From contig CAWJNK010000001.1 in the NCBI GenBank assembly GCA_963844205.1, positions 496,001-560,000 of the forward strand: a stretch of DNA of 64,000 bases, in the 5' to 3' direction. Source of the DNA: DASSUW01 sp963844205 (GTDB taxonomy: Bacteria > Actinomycetota > Thermoleophilia > Solirubrobacterales > Solirubrobacteraceae). The notes under the pieces were generated by a model. That model made no database searches, had not been told where the DNA came from, and was given only the letters and a program-made list of their open reading frames with translations. The translations under genes were made by a program, and so were the position numbers. Of this stretch, positions 40,649 to 50,090 are shown one piece after another; positions within the stretch are counted from its first letter, which is position 1; every line of letters begins with the position of its first letter.

Positions 40649-41707
40649 TCAGGCGGCGCCGCGCCCCGCGGCGGTGAAGCTGCTCCACAGTGTCGAGGCG
40701 ACGGCGCTCGGGTCGGGATCGTCATGGACCTCGACGCGCTCGACCCACTTGACCCACTGAAACCCGCGGCGCCCCGGGGCGACAAGGCGGCACGGCGCGC
40801 CTTGGCCGTGGGCGAGCGGCTCGCCGCCGACATGCGTGGCGAGCAGCAGGGCGCGCGCGTCGCGGAGGCCGAAGCTCCAGCGGTAACCGGTGCGCGAGAT
40901 CACGCGCACATGGCGAGCGCCGGGCTCGACGCCGGCGTCGTCGAGCAGGCGGCCGAGTGAGACGCCGCGCCAGCGCTGGGTCGAGAAGAAGCCGCCCGTG
41001 CAGTCCACCGTGGCGGTCAGCGCGTCGCCGCGGTCCAGCTCGGCGGCGGTGACGGCGAGCGGCCGTCGCACGCGTCCGGCGACGGTCAGCCGGTAGCCGC
41101 CCGCGAGCAGCCGCGGTCGATCGGCAACCCACGATGTGGCCGGGAACGCGTTGCCGGTGAACGAGCCGGCGTCGTACGAGCCGGTGAAGCGCCGCCGGGC
41201 GCCGGGCAGACCGAGCGTCCGCTGGACCGGACGCTGGAGTTGCCACGCAGCCAACGATCCGACGCCGACCGCGGCCGCCGTCAGGAACTGGCGCCGGTCA
41301 GCGAGGTCGCGCCCGCGTGGGCGTTTGGCCCGCACCCGCGCGTGAGCGAGCACCACGACCGCCAAGACCGCGCCGAGCAGGCCGTGCCAGAACAGGACCG
41401 TGTAGCCCGCGACCCCGACCCAGCCGACGGTCGACCACACCATGCCGCTGATCAGCACGGCCAATACGAGGCCGAGTGCCAGCAGGCCGTGCAGCGTGCG
41501 CGGGTCGCGGCGCGCCCGCGCGCCGACGCGCGGCAGCACCCGACGCAGCTTGAACACGAGCAGCAGCGATAGCGCGGTGCCCGCCAGCGCGTGCGCGCCG
41601 AACACCCAGGCGCCGCCCGGGGACCCGGCAAACCAGGTCGCCAGGCCGCTCACGAGACCGAGCGTCACCAACAGCGCCAGACCGCAATCAGTGCCCCGCG
41701 GCGTCAC
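40649..41707 (-). CDS. Molybdopterin-dependent oxidoreductase (sulfite-oxidase fold) fused to a four-helix membrane domain
   Basis: 352 residues. Four N-terminal helices (for example ALLVTLGLVSGLATWFA and HGLLGAVLAVVVLAHARV) are followed by RRQFLTAAAVGVGSLAA, a twin-arginine-like segment, then a sulfite oxidase/MsrP-type domain. The molybdenum Cys is in TATVDCTGGFFSTQRW, with GVSLGRLLDDAGV and a YRWSFGLRDARALLLATHVGG ... GAPCRLVAPGRRGFQWVKWV core. It would reduce or oxidise an extracytoplasmic substrate with electrons from membrane quinone via a partner not seen here. The internal Tat-like motif suggests a folded domain exported behind its own membrane anchor. Confidence 0.8.
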   Translation of the reverse strand: MTPRGTDCGLALLVTLGLVSGLATWFAGSPGGAWVFGAHALAGTALSLLLVFKLRRVLPRVGARARRDPRTLHGLLALGLVLAVLISGMVWSTVGWVGVAGYTVLFWHGLLGAVLAVVVLAHARVRAKRPRGRDLADRRQFLTAAAVGVGSLAAWQLQRPVQRTLGLPGARRRFTGSYDAGSFTGNAFPATSWVADRPRLLAGGYRLTVAGRVRRPLAVTAAELDRGDALTATVDCTGGFFSTQRWRGVSLGRLLDDAGVEPGARHVRVISRTGYRWSFGLRDARALLLATHVGGEPLAHGQGAPCRLVAPGRRGFQWVKWVERVEVHDDPDPSAVASTLWSSFTAAGRGAA

Positions 41708-42032
41708 GGCCCGCCGATTCTACGGCGCCACGACTACCGGCCCCGCGAGTCGCCGGCGGGCCCGCCCGGCGGCGACATTCGTCGCACGCTTCCGACCGCA
41801 ACCCGAACGGAGGTCTGACGCTTGCGCTGCGAGACGGTCGCAGCCAACGTGAATGCGAGCGTCTCGAGCCGAGCGCGAGGGCGAACAGGCGCCCGGCGCC
41901 GGGCGGCGGTCCTCATGGATCACGAATGATGCGGTCATGGTTTGGCCTCGCCGGCGCAGACGGAGATCGCGTCTTGATCGTGGCTAGGCGCCCCTGTGAG
42001 CGAATGCTCCGGCTCGGATCGCGGCCGGTCGT
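41708..42032. other. Intergenic stretch without a supported gene
   Basis: A 325-base stretch between the oxidoreductase start and the TetR stop. Frames are short and none shows a recognisable motif or credible start. Both neighbouring genes are on the minus strand, so it could hold the TetR gene's terminator and the oxidoreductase promoter. Confidence 0.4.
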
Positions 42033-42620
42033 TCAGCGGAGCAGGGCGAGCAGGGCGGAGAGGGGCGCGGCGATTTGGACCTCGTCGGTTTTGAGTAGAT
42101 GCTGGAGCTCGAGTCCGTCCAGGGCGGCGATGAGCAGCTGCGTGATCGTGTCCGGGTCGATCGCGTTTGTCATCCGGCCGCGGCGCTGTTCCTCTGCGAC
42201 CTCGGTGCGCAGCCAGGCTCGGATGCGCCGGTAGCGCTCGACGAACCAGTCGTGGGCGGGGTGTTCGGGATCGACGCTCTCGGCGGCCAGTACCACGAAC
42301 AGGCGTATGAACTCGGGGTTGGCCTCGTGGTGGCGTGCGAGGTCGAGCAGACCGTCGGCCAGCGAGGCGTTCGCGGTCGCCGCCTGGATCCGTTCGGTGT
42401 TGCGGCCCTCGTGGTACTCGAGTACGCGCACGAGGAGGTGCTCTTTCGAGGGGAAGTGGTGCAGCAGCCCGGGTTGGCTGATTCGGACGTCGCCGGCGAT
42501 CGAGGCGAGCGACGCCCCGCGGTAACCGCGGGCGGCGAACGCGGTGAGTGCCGCTTCCAGCAGCTGCTCGCGCCGGGCGCGGCCCTTGGTCGTGGTGGCT
42601 GATCCGTCGTTCTCTAGCAC
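42033..42620 (-). CDS. TetR family transcriptional regulator
   Basis: 195 residues. N-terminal helix-turn-helix: RREQLLEAALTAFAARGYRGASLASIAGDVRISQPGLLHHFPSKEHLLVRVL (residues about 15-70), with the recognition helix QPGLLHHF. The C-terminal helical domain is ligand-binding. Divergent from the secreted dehydrogenase gene at 42757. The 136-base gap holds a palindromic operator overlapping that gene's promoter, so this regulator most likely represses it, and possibly itself. The ligand is unknown, perhaps a sugar or lactone. Confidence 0.85.
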   Translation of the reverse strand: MLENDGSATTTKGRARREQLLEAALTAFAARGYRGASLASIAGDVRISQPGLLHHFPSKEHLLVRVLEYHEGRNTERIQAATANASLADGLLDLARHHEANPEFIRLFVVLAAESVDPEHPAHDWFVERYRRIRAWLRTEVAEEQRRGRMTNAIDPDTITQLLIAALDGLELQHLLKTDEVQIAAPLSALLALLR

Positions 42621-42656
42621 CGTCGAAAACCTTCGGCTCGTCGCGAGACTCCTGGT

Positions 42657-42685
42657 TTGACAGCCTACCTAGTACTCGGTAGCTT
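42657..42685 (+). promoter_or_regulatory. Promoter of the secreted dehydrogenase gene (TTGACA - 17 bp - TAGCTT)
   Basis: A perfect -35 hexamer TTGACA at 42657-42662 and TAGCTT at 42680-42685 with the ideal 17-base spacing, 72 bases before ATG 42757. One of the few consensus-like housekeeping promoters visible in the window. Confidence 0.6.
42665..42682. promoter_or_regulatory. TetR-type palindromic operator inside the promoter
   Basis: CTACCTAGT|ACTCGGTAG is an 18-base dyad with a single mismatched pair (8 of 9 positions). It fills the space between the -35 and -10 hexamers, so bound repressor would block polymerase. The length and symmetry match typical TetR dimer sites and the TetR gene starts only 45 bases away. 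Confidence 0.6.
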
Positions 42686-42756
42686 CCCGAATGGTTTTGC
42701 CGGACCGCAGCCAAAAGTTCGCTGGTCTGGCGCGAAATGCGGGGCAGGGAGGAGCC

Positions 42757-45700
42757 ATGAAGGGGTTCATGAGCGGGCGTTTGCACGCCCTCGTGACGAC
42801 CGCCGCAGTGCTGACGCTGGTTGCTGTGCCGGCCGCCGCGCCGGCGCAGACCGGGCCGCCGGAGCCGGACGAGGCGCGTTTTCAGAAGGTGCTGCTGGAG
42901 GGCGAGGGGTTGACGCAGCCGATGCGGATCAAGGTGGCGCCGGACGGGCGCGTGGTCTACATCGAGCGCGACGGGCGCGTCAAGGTGTGGGACCCGGGCA
43001 CGCAGAGCACGAAGGTCGCCGGCTCCGTCGCGGTCCGGGTGACCGGCGAGCTCGGCCTCGTCGGGCTCGAGCTGGCGCCGGACTTCGACAGCACCGGGCA
43101 TATCTACCTGCACTATTCTCGGCCGGACTGGCAGACCTCGTTCATCTCGCGCGTGTCGCGGTTCACGCTGACGGACGAGAGCACGCTCGACCCGGCCTCC
43201 GAGGTGCCGATCATCGACATCCAGCATCCCGAGGGCGTCGGCGGCGGCCACAGCGCGGGGGACCTGCGCATGACGGCGGACGGGCTGCTGTTCATCGTCA
43301 CCGGAGACAACACCAACTGCTGCGCCGCCGCCGGCTTTGCGCCGCTCGACGAGCGGCCGGGCCAGAGCAGCGCGGACGCCCAGAAGACGTCGGCGAACAC
43401 GAACGACCTCAACGGCAAGATTTTGCGCATCCGGCCGCGGCCGGAGGGCGGCTACGACATCCCGGACGGCAACCTGTTCGGACCGAACGGCGTCTACCCG
43501 GGCGTGGAGGGAAAGACGCGTCCGGAGATCTACGCGATGGGCTTCCGCAACCCGTTCACGCTCGGCGACTTCGACCCGGCCACCGGCGCGCTGTGGATGG
43601 CCGACTACGGGCCCGATGCGGTGCTCGGCGACCCCGAGCGCGGACCCGCCGGGCATGTGGAGGTCAACCTGATCACGCAGGCCGGGTTCTTCGGCTGGCC
43701 CTACTGCATCGCCAACAACATCCCCTACCGCGACTGGGACTTCGCCACCCAGACCCCGAAGGGGGGCTGGTTCGACTGCGCGGACCCGGTCAACGAATCG
43801 CCCAACAACACGGGACTGGTGGACCTGCCGGCCGCCCAGCCGGCGACCATCTATTGGAGCTACACGGGCCAGGAGCCCTTCCCGGAGCTGTTCGGGGGCG
43901 GGGCGATGGCCGGTCCGCGGTATCAGTACGACGCGGACAACCCGTCCAAGACCAAGTTCCCCGAGTGGTTCGACGGCCGGCGCTTCTTTTATGACTGGAC
44001 GACGAACTGGATCCAGACCACGCGCTTTGCCGAGGACCTCAAGACGCCGGTCGACATGAAGCGGTTCCTGGGCACCGAGTTCTTCAGCAAGCCGATGGAC
44101 CTCGAGTTCGGCCCCGGCGGCGCGCTGTACGTGCTCGAGTACGGCAACGGCTGGGGCTCGAGCAACGACGACGCCGGGCTGTACCGGATCGACTACGTCG
44201 AGGGCAACCGCACGCCACGGGTGCGCGCGACGGCGAGCGCCAACTCGGGCGCGCTGCCCCTGGCCGTCGAGTTCGACGCCTCGAACACCACCGACCCCGA
44301 CGGCGATGCCCTGCGGTTCTCGTGGGACTTCGACGGAAACGGGACGGCCGACGCCAGCGGCGCCACGGTCTCCCACACCTACACGACGGCCGGCAACTTC
44401 CAGGCACGCGTGACGGTGACCGACGACCAAGGCGCGTCCGCCGTGCAGAGCTTGTCAGTGGTGGCGGGCAACACCCGGCCGACGGTCAAGTTCACGACCC
44501 CGATCGACGGGCGGTTCTCCGAGTTCGGGGACAGCATCCCCTTCAAGGTCCAGGTCACCGACCCCGAGGACGGGGCGATCGACTGCACCAAGATCACGGT
44601 CACCTACTCGCTCGGCCACAACGAGCACGCGCACCCGATGGCCGAGGCGACGCCGAACGCGGACTGCACCGGCGTGCTCGTCCCCGGCCGCGACGCCGCC
44701 CACGGCCCAGGCGCCTACGTCTACCACGTGATCCAGGCCACCTACACCGACAAGGGCGGCGCCGGCGGCACCCAGCCGCTGCTGGGCGAGGACGGCGTCG
44801 TCCTGCACCCGCGCACCTACGAGGCGCGCACCTACCCGCGCGGCGAAGGAGTCGGACTGTTCTTCGGGCAGCTGTTCGTGCCCGGCTCGGGCAACTGGTT
44901 CATGTTCCCGCGCATCAACGTGGCCGACATCGACCGCATCAACGTCGAGATCGCCACCCGGATGGCGGGGGTGAAGTTCACCGTCCACGCCGACTCACCC
45001 ACTGGCCCGGTGCTAGCGACCGTCGAGAACATCCCGTACACCGGGTCGACCAGCATCCTCAACCGCCAGTACAAGTGGTTCACGTCGGGAGCGGTGAACG
45101 ACCCCGGCGGGGTGCACGACCTGTACTTCGTCACCGAGTGGGCGGACGACCTGCAGCCCGAGGTGTTCGTCCGCACCGTGCAGTTCATCACCGCACCCGA
45201 GAGGGTGACCGCGATCGTCGCACCCGCCGCGCCCAACGGCGCCAACGGCTGGTACACGAGCCCGGTCACCGTCAAGGTCGACACCGGCGGCGCGCCGCTG
45301 TGGACGCGGCAGGTCTCGCTCGACGGCGGCACCACCTGGACCAACACCAACGCCGCCGGCGAAGCGACGATCGATGCCGACGGCACAACGACCGCGCGCT
45401 ACCGCGCGATCGACAGCGCCGGCACCGTCGCGCCCGGCGGCACCCTGACCGTGAGCATCGACAAGACCGCCCCTGCGCCGGCTGTCGCCGGCATCGAGGC
45501 AGGCGCCACCTACGGCGACTCGCTCACCCGGACTCTCGTGCTCGGCGCTACCGACGCCACCAGCGGGGTAGCCTCCACGACCGCAACGCTCGACGGGCGA
45601 CCCGTCGCCTCGGGCGCCCTGAGGCTGTACCAACTGGCTCTCGGCGCGCACACGCTCGTGGTCACCAGCACGGACGTGGCCGGGAACACCGGCACCAGGA

Positions 45701-45966
45701 TGCTCACATTCACGACCGACACATCGTTTGCGGACATGCGCGCGCTGATCGACCAGCTCGCGTCCAGCAACGGGCAGCGCAACAGGCTGACGGACCAGCT
45801 CAACGCCGCCGCCAAGTCGGCCGCCGGAGGAGACACGGCCAAGGCCATCCGCCAGCTGCGCGAATTCAAGGTCCTCGTCCAGCGCGAACACAAGCTCGAC
45901 GGCGGGCTGCGCACCGCCCTGCTACGCGACGCCGACGCCATGATCGACCGCCTCGGCGGCGGCTGA
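42757..45966 (+). CDS. Secreted GSDH-type sugar dehydrogenase with PKD, carbohydrate-binding and FIMAH domains
   Basis: 1069 residues from ATG 42757, behind GGGAGGAGCC. Signal peptide (LVTTAAVLTLVAVPAAAPAQ). Residues about 40-500: PQQ-type glucose/sorbosone dehydrogenase propeller (QPMRIKVAPDGRVVYIERDG, LGLVGLELAPDF, GGGHSAGDLRMTADG, EIYAMGFRNPFTL, NGWGSSNDDAGLYRIDY). About 505-590: PKD. About 590-710: linker with HNEHAHP. About 710-810: beta-rich domain; 820-990: Ig-like repeats. The C-terminal 80 residues form a FIMAH-type helical domain (SFADMRALIDQLASSNGQ). Catalytic function on extracellular sugars is inferred. Paralogue of the protein whose end is at 2-4030. Confidence 0.85.
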   Translation: MKGFMSGRLHALVTTAAVLTLVAVPAAAPAQTGPPEPDEARFQKVLLEGEGLTQPMRIKVAPDGRVVYIERDGRVKVWDPGTQSTKVAGSVAVRVTGELGLVGLELAPDFDSTGHIYLHYSRPDWQTSFISRVSRFTLTDESTLDPASEVPIIDIQHPEGVGGGHSAGDLRMTADGLLFIVTGDNTNCCAAAGFAPLDERPGQSSADAQKTSANTNDLNGKILRIRPRPEGGYDIPDGNLFGPNGVYPGVEGKTRPEIYAMGFRNPFTLGDFDPATGALWMADYGPDAVLGDPERGPAGHVEVNLITQAGFFGWPYCIANNIPYRDWDFATQTPKGGWFDCADPVNESPNNTGLVDLPAAQPATIYWSYTGQEPFPELFGGGAMAGPRYQYDADNPSKTKFPEWFDGRRFFYDWTTNWIQTTRFAEDLKTPVDMKRFLGTEFFSKPMDLEFGPGGALYVLEYGNGWGSSNDDAGLYRIDYVEGNRTPRVRATASANSGALPLAVEFDASNTTDPDGDALRFSWDFDGNGTADASGATVSHTYTTAGNFQARVTVTDDQGASAVQSLSVVAGNTRPTVKFTTPIDGRFSEFGDSIPFKVQVTDPEDGAIDCTKITVTYSLGHNEHAHPMAEATPNADCTGVLVPGRDAAHGPGAYVYHVIQATYTDKGGAGGTQPLLGEDGVVLHPRTYEARTYPRGEGVGLFFGQLFVPGSGNWFMFPRINVADIDRINVEIATRMAGVKFTVHADSPTGPVLATVENIPYTGSTSILNRQYKWFTSGAVNDPGGVHDLYFVTEWADDLQPEVFVRTVQFITAPERVTAIVAPAAPNGANGWYTSPVTVKVDTGGAPLWTRQVSLDGGTTWTNTNAAGEATIDADGTTTARYRAIDSAGTVAPGGTLTVSIDKTAPAPAVAGIEAGATYGDSLTRTLVLGATDATSGVASTTATLDGRPVASGALRLYQLALGAHTLVVTSTDVAGNTGTRMLTFTTDTSFADMRALIDQLASSNGQRNRLTDQLNAAAKSAAGGDTAKAIRQLREFKVLVQREHKLDGGLRTALLRDADAMIDRLGGG

Positions 45967-45981
45967 ATCGCGATCGTCAGA

Positions 45982-46010
45982 GGGGCGGCCGACCACCGGC
46001 CGGCCGCCCC
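45982..46010 (+). terminator. Hairpin after the dehydrogenase gene
   Basis: GGGGCGGCC, an 11-base loop, GGCCGCCCC: a 9-base-pair perfect stem about 16 bases after the stop at 45966. No U-tract, but position and strength suit a terminator. Confidence 0.6.
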
Positions 46011-46673
46011 ACCCCCGACAAGAAAACAACCAGACCAAGGGAACACCCGACGTCGAACACCACGAGAAGGAGCCTCTGACCTCGGGCGGGACGCATCGAC
46101 GCCGCGGGGGCTGCCGCGGGCGGCACCCTCAACCCGGCTCCGGACGGGACCCTGGCCCACGGCCGCAGGACCGGGCCGCGACGACTATCGGTTCGGCAGG
46201 AGGCGCCAAATCCGCTCGACCGAATCCGCGCGGCTCGCCCACCCAGGCCGCCCTGGAACTGGAGTTTGTCGCCGCCGCTTCAGCCGCGCCGGCGCGAGGC
46301 CGGTGCGAACCGCTTCGCAGCTGCCTTCCTGGGAGCCGCCGCCGGCACGAGCAGGATCGCGCTCTCTCGACGGTTAGCGTCGGCGGGATGAACGACATGC
46401 CCCACCGCCCTTCTCGCCCACATCCGCTGCGCGGCGTGCCGCGCGGCATCGGAACGCGCCGGCAGCACGAACGGAGCGAACGCGGACGTCTCGCCGCCTG
46501 GCTTGAGACGGCCGAGCGCCGTGGTGCGTCGTCGAGCCTTGTACAGGGAACTGGGCACCCTCGCGCCCAGGTCCACGCCCGCCACGCCGCCGGCGCTTGA
46601 CTTTCGTAACCGGTCGGCCGTTTGCCGTGGCCTCGGGTGCCGGGGATACTCGCGTGACGAACGTCGCGCCATC
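46011..46673. other. Gene-poor stretch; one weak minus-strand ORF
   Basis: Between the terminator and the KAP gene. The minus-strand frame 46280-46675 (about 131 residues) ends in a Lys/Ala/Arg-rich tail (RKAAAKRFAPASRRRG) and contains HVVHPADANRRESAILLV. Its third codon positions are about 80 percent GC, below neighbours, and it begins inside the KAP start region. A real small basic protein is possible but I could not support it from motifs. Confidence 0.3.
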
Positions 46674-48557
46674 ATGACCGACCCGGCCCCTCACGATCCA
46701 CCCCTAAATCCGCTGCGCCTCACGCCGAGCGTGCACGCCGCCATGAAGGAGCTGCCGGACGCGAGCACACCTGCGGCGATCGTGGCAGCACTGCTCCGCG
46801 TGCACCCCGAGTACGCCAACGGTCTGGGCCGTTCGATGGTCCTGGATGCGCAGCTCGGCCCGCCGTTGGCGGTCGTGGAGTGGCTCGCGCGCGTTCAGGC
46901 ATCGATCGCCGACGACCGCGACAAGCTCCATGGGCGCGTGGTCATCGCCGGGCTCGCGCGACTGGACCCGACGTTGCGCGAGCAGCTCCAGGCACAGGGC
47001 TTTCTCAGCGCCCTCGAAGAGGAGATCCACGAGCCGCTCGAGCAGATCTTCGGCGACGCACCGCCACCGCCCGCGCCGCCGCGCGAACGCGTTGCTGCCA
47101 CGGCCGCCGACGTGCCGACGCCGAAGGACCGGCTCGGGTTCACACCGCTCGTGAGCGCGCTGCGCGCGCTGCTCGACGACGAGAACACCGCCTTGCCCCT
47201 GACGGTGGCGGTAACCGGCAAGTGGGGCGCCGGCAAGTCGTCCGTCATGCGGCAGCTCGAGCAGCAGCTGCGGGAGCCGCCACCGGGTGTCACGCCGAAT
47301 CGGCGGTGGACCACAGTGCGCTTCGATGCCTGGAAGTACGAGCGCAGCGAACGCCTGTGGGCGGCGATGGCGAAGGCGATCTACGACCAGGCGCTCGAGC
47401 AGCGCAAGGGCATCGCCGCGCGACTGCGGTTTCGTGTTCGCCTCGAGTGGGTCCGTCTCGGCCTCTGGCGCTTCCTCCTGCGCTTCGCCTGGCCGCTACT
47501 GGTCGCCGCGGCCGCCGTCATCGCGTTGGCCGCCGCCGACCTGGGGCCTGGTGGCCGCGCCGCGGGCACACTCGGCCTCATCGCCGCCAGCTGCGCCGTC
47601 GTGGCCCAGTACTGGAAGGCGGTCGCCGATCCGTTTAAGCGGGCGGTCGAGCGTCACGCGAGCCATCCCGACTACGAGCAGTTCCTCGGCTTCACCAGCG
47701 AGGCCGACCACGACATCGCCTGCCTGACGCGGACCGTGACGTCGGGGGACGACGATGCGCTCGTCGTGTTCGTCGACGACCTGGACCGCTGCAGCAGCGC
47801 CCACCTGGTCGAGGTCGTGGAGGCCATCAGCCAGATCTTCAACTCCGACGAGCGCCGGAGGCGGGGCGCCGACCGCTGTGCGTTCGTCCTCGGGCTCGAC
47901 CGCGAGATCGTCGCCACCAGCATTGAGGCCGCCTACGCGGAGACGATCGGTCGCCTCGAACGGGCGAAGAGCCCACTGGCGCCGGACTTCGGATTTCAGT
48001 TCCTCGGCAAGATCGTCCAGCTCTCGGTCGGCGTGCCCCAGCCCAGCCGAGACCGCCTTCGCGCGCTGCTCACCGAAGGCACGCCCGCACCGACCGACAA
48101 CGCGGCCGCGGCCGCTCTGCTCGAGGACGTCCGCCAATCTCCCGAGGTCGACACCGCCGAGCTCACCGCCGTCGACTGGCTCGAGCTCAACCCCCGCCAG
48201 GCGAAGCGGTTCCACAACATCTTCCGTCTGCAGGTCTACGTGGCGGCCGGCGGCGACGTCCGCTTCGACGACGAGCAGCTGCTCGGGCTGGCGCGGTGGG
48301 TCGCGCTGCGACTCCGCTGGCCCGCACTCGCGGACGATTTGGACCAGGAGCCGACCCTGCTGAAGCTGCTCGACACAGTCGCGAACGAGGAGAAGGTCCC
48401 AGAGACTGACTGGACCGACGAAGAGCGGCGGCTACTCAAGGAGTACGAAACCTGGTTCGTCCACGGGAAGGTCCTGAGCGTGCTGCTCGAAGCCAAGGGG
48501 AGCATGTCGTCGCGTACGAGTGAGCTCCCGCTGGACCGCTTCCTGCCCGTCGCCTGA
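46674..48557 (+). CDS. KAP family P-loop NTPase
   Basis: 627 residues from ATG 46674. N-terminal 150 residues: helical, unrecognised, with a Pro-rich linker (DAPPPPAPPRE). Then the KAP NTPase: Walker A VTGKWGAGKSSVMRQLE, DAWKYERSERLWAAMAKAIY, two inserted transmembrane helices (FLLRFAWPLLVAAAAVIAL and AAGTLGLIAASCAVVAQY), the KAP hallmark, and Walker B DDALVVFVDDLDRCSS. Further downstream, GFQFLGKIVQLSVGVPQPS and LNPRQAKRFHNIFRLQ are typical of the family. KAP proteins are linked to phage exclusion (PifA) and to membrane-associated signalling. Start GTG/ATG choice follows homology length. Confidence 0.85.
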   Translation: MTDPAPHDPPLNPLRLTPSVHAAMKELPDASTPAAIVAALLRVHPEYANGLGRSMVLDAQLGPPLAVVEWLARVQASIADDRDKLHGRVVIAGLARLDPTLREQLQAQGFLSALEEEIHEPLEQIFGDAPPPPAPPRERVAATAADVPTPKDRLGFTPLVSALRALLDDENTALPLTVAVTGKWGAGKSSVMRQLEQQLREPPPGVTPNRRWTTVRFDAWKYERSERLWAAMAKAIYDQALEQRKGIAARLRFRVRLEWVRLGLWRFLLRFAWPLLVAAAAVIALAAADLGPGGRAAGTLGLIAASCAVVAQYWKAVADPFKRAVERHASHPDYEQFLGFTSEADHDIACLTRTVTSGDDDALVVFVDDLDRCSSAHLVEVVEAISQIFNSDERRRRGADRCAFVLGLDREIVATSIEAAYAETIGRLERAKSPLAPDFGFQFLGKIVQLSVGVPQPSRDRLRALLTEGTPAPTDNAAAAALLEDVRQSPEVDTAELTAVDWLELNPRQAKRFHNIFRLQVYVAAGGDVRFDDEQLLGLARWVALRLRWPALADDLDQEPTLLKLLDTVANEEKVPETDWTDEERRLLKEYETWFVHGKVLSVLLEAKGSMSSRTSELPLDRFLPVA

Positions 48558-48720
48558 ACACGGCGAGACCAGCGACGCCGGCGTCGATCGTGCGGACGGG
48601 CGTGACTGTGCCGGGCGAGCAGCCCCAAGCCGGGCGCGTGTGCGCCCGTGCATTGCGCGATCGGGCATCCGCGGCCGCATGGCCGAGATCTCGCGGTGAG
48701 GACGGCGATCTCCCCTGGAG

Positions 48721-50090
48721 CTACGCGTCCGGCGGGCGGAACGTGCGCACGTCCGTCGGCTCGACCGGCTCCTGGCCCGCCGGCTGCAGGCGCACGTCAC
48801 CGAGCGGGCCCGTGTCAGCGGGCCGCCGATGACCTGCAGGACACCGGCCGTGGCGCTGTAGGAGCGGCGCTCGCCGTCCACCGTGACCACCGGGGCCGAG
48901 GATGCCGCCAGGCTCTCGGGGCGGGCTGGCGGCACGCAGACCGCGACCGACACCAGCGGCCCAGCCACGCGTCGCACCCGAGCGGGGTCGTGTCGCACTG
49001 ACGCCCCCGGGCGCTGACCGAGCACCACGGCGAGCCGTAGCGGTCCTGGCGGCCCGGCGAGCGCGGCGAGTCGGTACCCGATCGGTCACAGCGCTTGCCG
49101 CAAGACGCACCCCACAGCCCGCCCCAGATCGTCCACGACCGCAGCGGCTGGCCGAGGTCGACGCGAGGCAGCTCTCGAAGGCAGTTGTCCTCCGGGGTGG
49201 CCTCCGAGATGCAGTCCGCGTCCTCGTTGCGCCCCCACGGCCGCGCGCCGTCGAAGCGCCGCTCCGGTACCTGTGCCAGGCGCTTGTAGCGGACGAGCTG
49301 CTGGCAGAGGAAGTGCGGCCGGTCGCATTTGTGGGCGTAGGCCGCGTGGCTGCCGTTCGCGACGTACACGAACGGCCGTCCGTCGGGCCCGCGCTCGAGC
49401 TCGCCCGCCGCATACCGAAAGCGGCCCTCGTGTGAGGCGAAGGAGACGTAGTCGAGCGTGTCCTTCGAGCCCGGTGCCGTGACCGCGGTCACGCCCTCCC
49501 AGTCGCTCTCGTGGTCGTAGCTGTCGGGCGTGTTGTCGTTGAAGCGCAGAAACCACCAGTAGTCGACGTAGTACCGGTTGTTGGCCCAGCTGGCGCGGTA
49601 GTACATGGCCGTCGAGGGGCCAATGTCGCAGTCCATGAGCGGCGGCTCGGCCGCGCACTCGGCGAGCGTGGGCGAGCGGAACTGTGACGGCCGCTCGTCG
49701 CCGGCCACGTCGAGGTAGCTCTCGTCCCCGAACGCGCCCGAGTCGCTGACCTTCTCCGCGAAGGCCTCGAGACCAGCGATGCGTTCGCAGCCACCCGTGC
49801 GCGTGCACAGCCGGTGGCGCGGCCGCTCGGAGAAGAATCGCCGGAGGACGAGCGGTGGCCAGCGCTCGCTCGAGTCGAACAGCAGCCGCGGTCGGAATGC
49901 CTGCGCCAGCTCGAACGCGAGATCGGGCGGCACCTCCGTGCTCGCGGTCTCGGAGTCTGCCTCAGCCGGCGGCTCGTCACCTTGCAGCAAGAGCACAGCG
50001 GCGACCCCGATCGCGACGCCCGCAAGCAGTCAGAGCGGTCGGAATCGCCAGACCGCAGGCTCCGTTTGAGGATCTTCAGTAGTCGCGTGG
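48721..50090 (-). pseudogene. Vps62-like protein gene broken by a stop and two frameshifts
   Basis: Main frame 48815-49996: FELAQAFRPRLLFDSSERWP, ASWANNRYYVDYWWFLRFND, DSYDHESDWEGVTAVTAPGS, FVYVANGSHAAYAH, LRSWTIWGGLWGASCGKRCD, resembling Vps62/VPS62-domain proteins. In the 3' third the reading passes to a second frame (PLVSVAVCVPPARPESLAAS...) near 48955 and a third (GDVRLQPAGQEPVEPTDVRT, end 48721) near 48810. Upstream, an in-phase TGA separates TEPAVWRFRPL from the anchor LLAGVAIGVAAVLLLQGD. With three lesions it is probably not functional. It faces the KAP gene. Confidence 0.55.

Noticed and set aside
41935..44430. 831-residue minus-strand ORF over the TetR and dehydrogenase genes
   Set aside because: Shadow frame: GC-rich, no domain; the real genes are in the other frames.
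46280..46675. 131-residue minus-strand ORF with Lys/Ala/Arg tail
   Set aside because: Codon use only moderately good, no motif, and it begins inside the KAP start; kept only as a note.
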